Origin: Rhodoferax sp. TS-BS-61-7
Lineage (GTDB): Bacteria > Pseudomonadota > Gammaproteobacteria > Burkholderiales > Burkholderiaceae_C
Length of the DNA stretch: 64,000 nt
NCBI RefSeq assembly: GCF_002943465.1
Contig: NZ_PTQY01000001.1
Location: 248,001-312,000 of the forward strand
Reading direction: 5' to 3'
Shown: positions 58,297 to 64,000 of the stretch, piece by piece
Numbering within the stretch: the stretch's first letter is position 1
How the letters are laid out: each line of letters opens with the position of its first letter
Made by a program: the position numbers and the translations under genes
The notes under the pieces: model-generated
Databases searched by the model: none
What the model saw: only the letters and a program-made list of their open reading frames with translations
What the model was told of the DNA's origin: nothing

Positions 58297-59275
58297 AGAT
58301 TTCGTGCTGCAGTGCTGGCTGCCAGCTCGCCCGCCTGCACCGCTGCGGTCAACCGCGGCAAGGCTTCGCGCACCGCCGGGTTGTGCTTGAACGCGTGCTT
58401 GAGCCCCGCGTCAATACGCTCCCACATCCATGCCAGCGACTGGTTTTGGCGGCGGGTGTGGAACAGGCCATTGGCGTTCTGCAAGGTTTGGAATTCGCTC
58501 ACCGCAGCCCAGAAGGCGTCCACACCCGTGCCATGCAAGGCACTGAGCGACATCACTCTGGGCTGCCAGTGTTTGTCACTGTGCGGGTCATTCGGATTTC
58601 CATGCATTCCCAGCAGCCGCAGGCTGGAGGTGATCATGGCTTGCGCACGCGTCGCCGCGTCGGCGTCAATGTCGGCCTTGTTGATGACCACCAGGTCCGC
58701 CAGTTCCATCACGCCCTTCTTGATGGCCTGCAGATCGTCGCCCGCATTGGGCAGCTGCATCAGCACAAACATGTCGGTCATGCCCTGCACCGCAGTCTCG
58801 CTCTGGCCCACGCCCACGGTTTCCACAATCACGATGTCGTAGCCCGCAGCCTCGCAGACCAGCATGGCCTCACGCGTTTTCTCAGCCACGCCACCCAGCG
58901 TGCCGCTGCTGGGGCTCGGGCGGATAAAGGCCCTCTGATGCATGGAGAGTTTTTCCATGCGCGTCTTGTCACCGAGGATGGAGCCGCCGGACACGCTGGA
59001 AGACGGGTCAATAGTGAGCACCGCCACGCGGTGACCCTGCGCGATCAGGTGCAAACCCAGCGCCTCGATGAAGGTGGACTTGCCCACCCCCGGCACACCG
59101 CTGATGCCCAGGCGCAGCGACTTGCCGGTGTGCGGCAGCAGCGCAGTCAGCAGCGCATCGCCCTGCGCGCGGTGGTCGGCCCGCGTGGACTCCAGCAGGG
59201 TGATGGCTTTGGCAATGGCACGGCGCTGCGCAAGGGACTCGCCCCCCAGCAATCCGGCCTGAACCGATGCAGGGG

Positions 59276-59279
<4 letters not shown>
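58254..59279 (-). CDS. meaB: MeaB/ArgK-type GTPase, mutase chaperone
   Basis: 341 residues, G3E family. Walker [36 protein letters not shown] and NKADID are intact. MeaB gates cobalamin loading and protects methylmalonyl-CoA mutase from inactivation. The start is GTG 59279, overlapping the mutase stop (GTGA). The C-terminal 13 or so codons and the stop derive from a dispersed repeat. Confidence 0.95.
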
Positions 59280-61447
<2,168 letters not shown>

Positions 61448-61613
61448 GGCGTGGTCCGCGGGTCGTTCATGGGCTCCCCCAAGGTGGAACCGGGAGGGTA
61501 ATCCCGGCAGCGTTGGGGTGGAAGCGAGTTTACATTATTCATAATTATTGATTCAGAATATTGGTTGCAGCTTACAATCTCCCAACTTTTTTGAACTGGC
61601 CGCCCCACACCGC

Positions 61614-62285
61614 ATGCCCACCACGATGCCTGAAACCCGCCCCGCTGTCTCGCTGGCCCCTCGCCCTCTGTATGAGGAAGTGGCCGAGCTGCTGCGCCAG
61701 CGCATCTTCAAGCGTGAACTGGAGCCCGGCAGCTGGATTGACGAACTGAAGATTGCCGAACAATTTGGCATCAGCCGCACACCGCTGCGCGAGGCGCTGA
61801 AAGTGCTGGCCACCGAAGGCCTGGTGACCATGAAGGTGCGCCGCGGCGCCTATGTGACCGAGGTGTCGCAGCAGGACCTGTCGGACGTGTACCACCTGCT
61901 CAGCCTGCTGGAGAGCGACGCCGCTGGCGTGGTGGCCACCAAGGCCACCGACGCGGAGCTGAAAGAACTGCAGGCCCTGCACAAGGCGCTGGAGACTGCC
62001 GCCAAACCGGGCAAGGCCAACACCGACCAGTTCTTTGCGGTGAACGAACAGTTCCACATGCGCCTGCTGCAGATCGCCAACAACCGCTGGCGCGACCAGA
62101 TGGTGGCCGACCTGCGCAAGGTGATGAAGCTGAACCGCCACAACTCCCTGCTCAAGACCGGGCGCATTGAAGAGTCACTGTCCGAGCACCGGGCGATCAT
62201 GGAAGCGCTGGCCGCGCGCGATGCCGCGCTGACGGTGCAGCGGGTGCGGGAGCATTTTGCGAATGGGTTGGAGGCGGCGGAGTAG
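61614..62285 (+). CDS. GntR-family regulator (FCD domain)
   Basis: 223 residues. The winged-helix N-terminus (LYEEVAELLRQRIFKRELEPGSWIDELKIAEQFGISRTPLREALKVLATEGLV) is followed by an all-helical FCD domain with metal-site residues (LLESDAAG, NEQFHMRLLQIANN, SEHRAIMEALAARD). It is divergent from the mutase operon across an AT-rich 166-base region (61448-61613), so it probably controls it in response to an acid or acyl-CoA. ATG 61614 or 61626 are both possible. Confidence 0.88.
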   Translation: MPTTMPETRPAVSLAPRPLYEEVAELLRQRIFKRELEPGSWIDELKIAEQFGISRTPLREALKVLATEGLVTMKVRRGAYVTEVSQQDLSDVYHLLSLLESDAAGVVATKATDAELKELQALHKALETAAKPGKANTDQFFAVNEQFHMRLLQIANNRWRDQMVADLRKVMKLNRHNSLLKTGRIEESLSEHRAIMEALAARDAALTVQRVREHFANGLEAAE

Positions 62286-62466
62286 CTTGGCCTGCGGAAA
62301 AGCAGCGGCCCCAAGAACCATCGTGGGCAAAGCATTCGTTGAATCCGCTGCCCGCTTCGGGCAACGCAGTCTTTCGTCAACGTCCGCTATCAGCGGAACT
62401 CTCTCAAAGACCAAAGTGCCAATTTAAAAGATTGATATAAATTGGACACCAATAAGGGAGGATGAA

Positions 62467-63447
62467 TTGAAGCATTACGACTTCGCTGGTCAGACAGCCT
62501 GCGTATCAAAATGCGCCTTGCTAGTGCTGCTATTCGGATACAGCTCAGTATTCGCAAATCAAGACGCAACCTTAGAAGGGTGTTGGCGCAGTCAGCATGT
62601 AGAAATTACCAGATCTGACGAGCGTGTAGTGCATATGAATGGCGACTGTGTTATTCAATATACCGCCACCCAAGCCCGTAGTGTGTGTGAAACCAATGCA
62701 GGACGAAAGGAGTTTCTCTCTGCATACGAAATTAACGAACCCGGGCAACTTCGCGTGACTGTGCTGGACCAAGCCACGGGTCAACCCAAAGTAGCCCCAA
62801 CAACCCTGCGATATCGGATAGAAGACGAGTGGTTGCTCTTGGATCGACAACAGTTTCCGCCGCCAGCCTCAGCAGATAGCAAACCGCCAATGAGGCTGCG
62901 ATCAGTTTCCATTCGAGTTCCGTTGGCCGAAAATGGGCGTTGCGAACCACGAGGAGAAACGGGGATGCGTGTAGGCCGGACTCCACAGAGCTCCCTCTCC
63001 ATCAGCGCACCTTCCGGTTGGCAACCTTTATTGATTGATCCAAGTACCGATCAGCGTCTTGGGCCCGCCGTCAACTCAAACCTATTCATTGGAGCTTTCA
63101 CCCCTATTGATGCAGCAGAAGATGGGGCGAAAACGAAGCAATTGATCGTTGTTCTTGATGACACACGGCCAGGACCATTTCCGGTACGCACAGAGCAGTT
63201 CGAATTGGTGAAGCGGCAGTTTTCCAGAGAGTTCAAGAAGAATCAAATAGCTTGCGATCAACCCGACCGAGTCTGTGCACAGCAGCAGCCAAACGGTAGC
63301 CATATATACACCGAGCTGGTGAACATCAAAGGTCGGGTTGCGATCGTTACGGGCGTGTTTGCACAGAACGTTCCGAATGCGGTAATCCTTCTCAAGAGAG
63401 CGGTACAGGATTTCGTTGCTAAGTTGCGAGATGAGAACTCCAACTAA
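62467..63447 (+). CDS. Secreted protein of unknown function
   Basis: 326 residues, no family recognised. The signal peptide (ALLVLLFGYSSVFA) ends near residue 31. The mature part starts with a lipocalin-like pattern (LEGCWRSQHVEITRSDERVVHMNGDCVIQYT), then a second half (about 175-320) of mixed alpha/beta character ending in a helix (VILLKRAVQDFVAKL). The start is TTG 62467 with AAGGGAGG 5 bases upstream; an ATG 5 bases earlier runs into TGA. By eye the composition is less GC-rich than the flanks, so it may be a recent arrival. Confidence 0.6.
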   Translation: MKHYDFAGQTACVSKCALLVLLFGYSSVFANQDATLEGCWRSQHVEITRSDERVVHMNGDCVIQYTATQARSVCETNAGRKEFLSAYEINEPGQLRVTVLDQATGQPKVAPTTLRYRIEDEWLLLDRQQFPPPASADSKPPMRLRSVSIRVPLAENGRCEPRGETGMRVGRTPQSSLSISAPSGWQPLLIDPSTDQRLGPAVNSNLFIGAFTPIDAAEDGAKTKQLIVVLDDTRPGPFPVRTEQFELVKRQFSREFKKNQIACDQPDRVCAQQQPNGSHIYTELVNIKGRVAIVTGVFAQNVPNAVILLKRAVQDFVAKLRDENSN

Positions 63448-63761
63448 TGTGCACGCCGTGCAGCCAGCAATTCATGCCGTCACCATTGCCTATAAATACC
63501 GGTGAAGCGGAAAGCCGGCTTGGGCCAGGAGCAGAAGGTCGCCAACGTCGGCTTTCAGCAAAGCTAGTGGGCACACAACAGTGCGCTTAAGAGCCTCCCT
63601 CACTCAATGCTGGATAAAAAAGCCCAATGTCCGTGGGCGTGACTGCAGATGGTGGCCAGCGAGTGCGAGACATCCTTATCAATGTGCAGTACGGCGGAGT
63701 GTTATAGGCATCCGCGTCGTCGCGCCCAGGGTAATCAGATCCTATAACCAGGCGCATCAGT
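63448..63761. other. 314-base gap without a recognisable gene
   Basis: Lies between the secreted-protein gene and the TetR 3' end. Open frames here are short and show no signal, motif or Shine-Dalgarno. I see no hairpin with a T-run. Confidence 0.5.
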
Positions 63762-64000
63762 CTATTTCGCGGATGCTGAAAGCGCGCTGGTGACGGCTTT
63801 AAAAAGCAAGTCGCTGGTCGCCTCAATCAATTTGCGCTGCGTACCTTGTAAGACGAGCGAGAGTACCCCTTGGGATGCAGCCCAGACTGCGCGCGCAGCA
63901 TCTTCTGTGGGGCCCTGAAATCTTCCCAAATCCACTAAACGTTGCACTCGTGCCTGCATTAGTGCATGCGCATCAGCAATTAGCGTCGGTTGTGTGAGTG
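63762..64000 (-). CDS. Probable TetR-family regulator, C-terminal fragment
   Basis: 79 residues visible; the frame runs off the right edge of the window without a stop, so the DNA-binding domain lies outside. The helix pattern AARAVWAASQGVLSLVLQGT resembles the dimerisation helices of TetR regulators (compare aArllwAalHGlvsLe). It ends SALSASAK. An internal ATG at 63959 should not be taken as the start. Assignment rests on one motif. Confidence 0.55.
   Translation of the reverse strand, partial: LTQPTLIADAHALMQARVQRLVDLGRFQGPTEDAARAVWAASQGVLSLVLQGTQRKLIEATSDLLFKAVTSALSASAK

Noticed and set aside
63581..63826. Two short open frames (70 and 79 codons) in the gap before the TetR fragment
   Set aside because: They overlap on opposite strands, lack ribosome binding sites and show no recognisable motif.

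Overview
The window looks like chromosomal DNA of a GC-rich betaproteobacterium, most likely Comamonadaceae (Rhodoferax/Polaromonas-like). This is inferred from the gene neighbourhoods (iscRSUA-hscBA-fdx, TPR/L,D-transpeptidase/PpiA/PpiB/LpxH, betaproteobacterial-type PilY1, intracellular PHB depolymerase with a Cys nucleophile) and from short dispersed repeats of a style I associate with this family. No rRNA, CRISPR array, IS element, integrase or prophage is visible. The content is mostly housekeeping, plus one AT-richer accessory-looking block, the minor-pilin operon.

Layout. 0-2 kb: end of an M3 oligopeptidase, a DUF4124/glutaredoxin-like secreted protein, and an MscS channel. 2-6.3 kb (minus strand): tRNA-Ser(GCU) and the chain cysS - DNA glycosylase - accA - tilS. 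6.4-10.9 kb (plus): TPR protein, L,D-transpeptidase, a periplasmic and a cytoplasmic cyclophilin, and lpxH. 10.9-15.3 kb (minus): an HD-GYP protein with a large insertion and a 913-residue DUF349 protein with an RG-rich segment. 15.3-16.2 kb has no gene but holds a strong terminator, a roughly 207-nt structured RNA candidate, and a palindrome next to a promoter. 16.2-19 kb: lytic transglycosylase, a ZTP-type riboswitch in front of glyA, and nrdR. 19.1-28.2 kb: fimT-pilV-pilW-pilX-pilY1-pilE plus a TonB-C-like protein, which overlaps ribD-ribE. 30-37 kb: TRIC channel, rpiA/pyrD (divergent), DUF4394 lipoprotein, FAD oxidoreductase, small lipoprotein, alpha/beta hydrolase, YcgR-like PilZ protein. 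37-43.4 kb: tRNA-Val(CAC), dnaQ and the complete ISC iron-sulfur operon headed by iscR with an IscR-like site. 43.5-51.6 kb: uvrB, nitronate monooxygenase, aromatic aminotransferase, a secreted phospholipase-C-like protein, PHB depolymerase, RnfB-like ferredoxin. 51.6-54 kb: chemoreceptor with a C-terminal Cache domain. 54-62.3 kb: methylmalonyl-CoA operon (mutase, MeaB, PccB, PccA, VOC epimerase candidate) with a divergent GntR regulator. 62.4-64 kb: an unrecognised secreted protein and the 3' end of a probable TetR regulator.

How the parts connect. Propionyl-CoA carboxylase, the epimerase candidate, the mutase and its G-protein chaperone form one route from propionyl-CoA to succinyl-CoA. 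GlyA is likely controlled by ZTP, the purine/folate stress signal. The ISC set is probably autoregulated by IscR. The minor pilins and PilY1 form the type IV pilus tip. PilZ and HD-GYP proteins sense or degrade c-di-GMP.

The most unusual sequence feature is a dispersed element of about 45-50 bp with eleven recognisable copies in 64 kb. Seven lie inside protein-coding genes (tilS, DUF349, ribD, FAD oxidoreductase, pccA, meaB, mcm). Five of those seven are read in the same frame, giving the pattern A-x-A-A or a close variant. Other copies supply a probable terminator after glyA, a start codon (48083) and meaB's stop codon.
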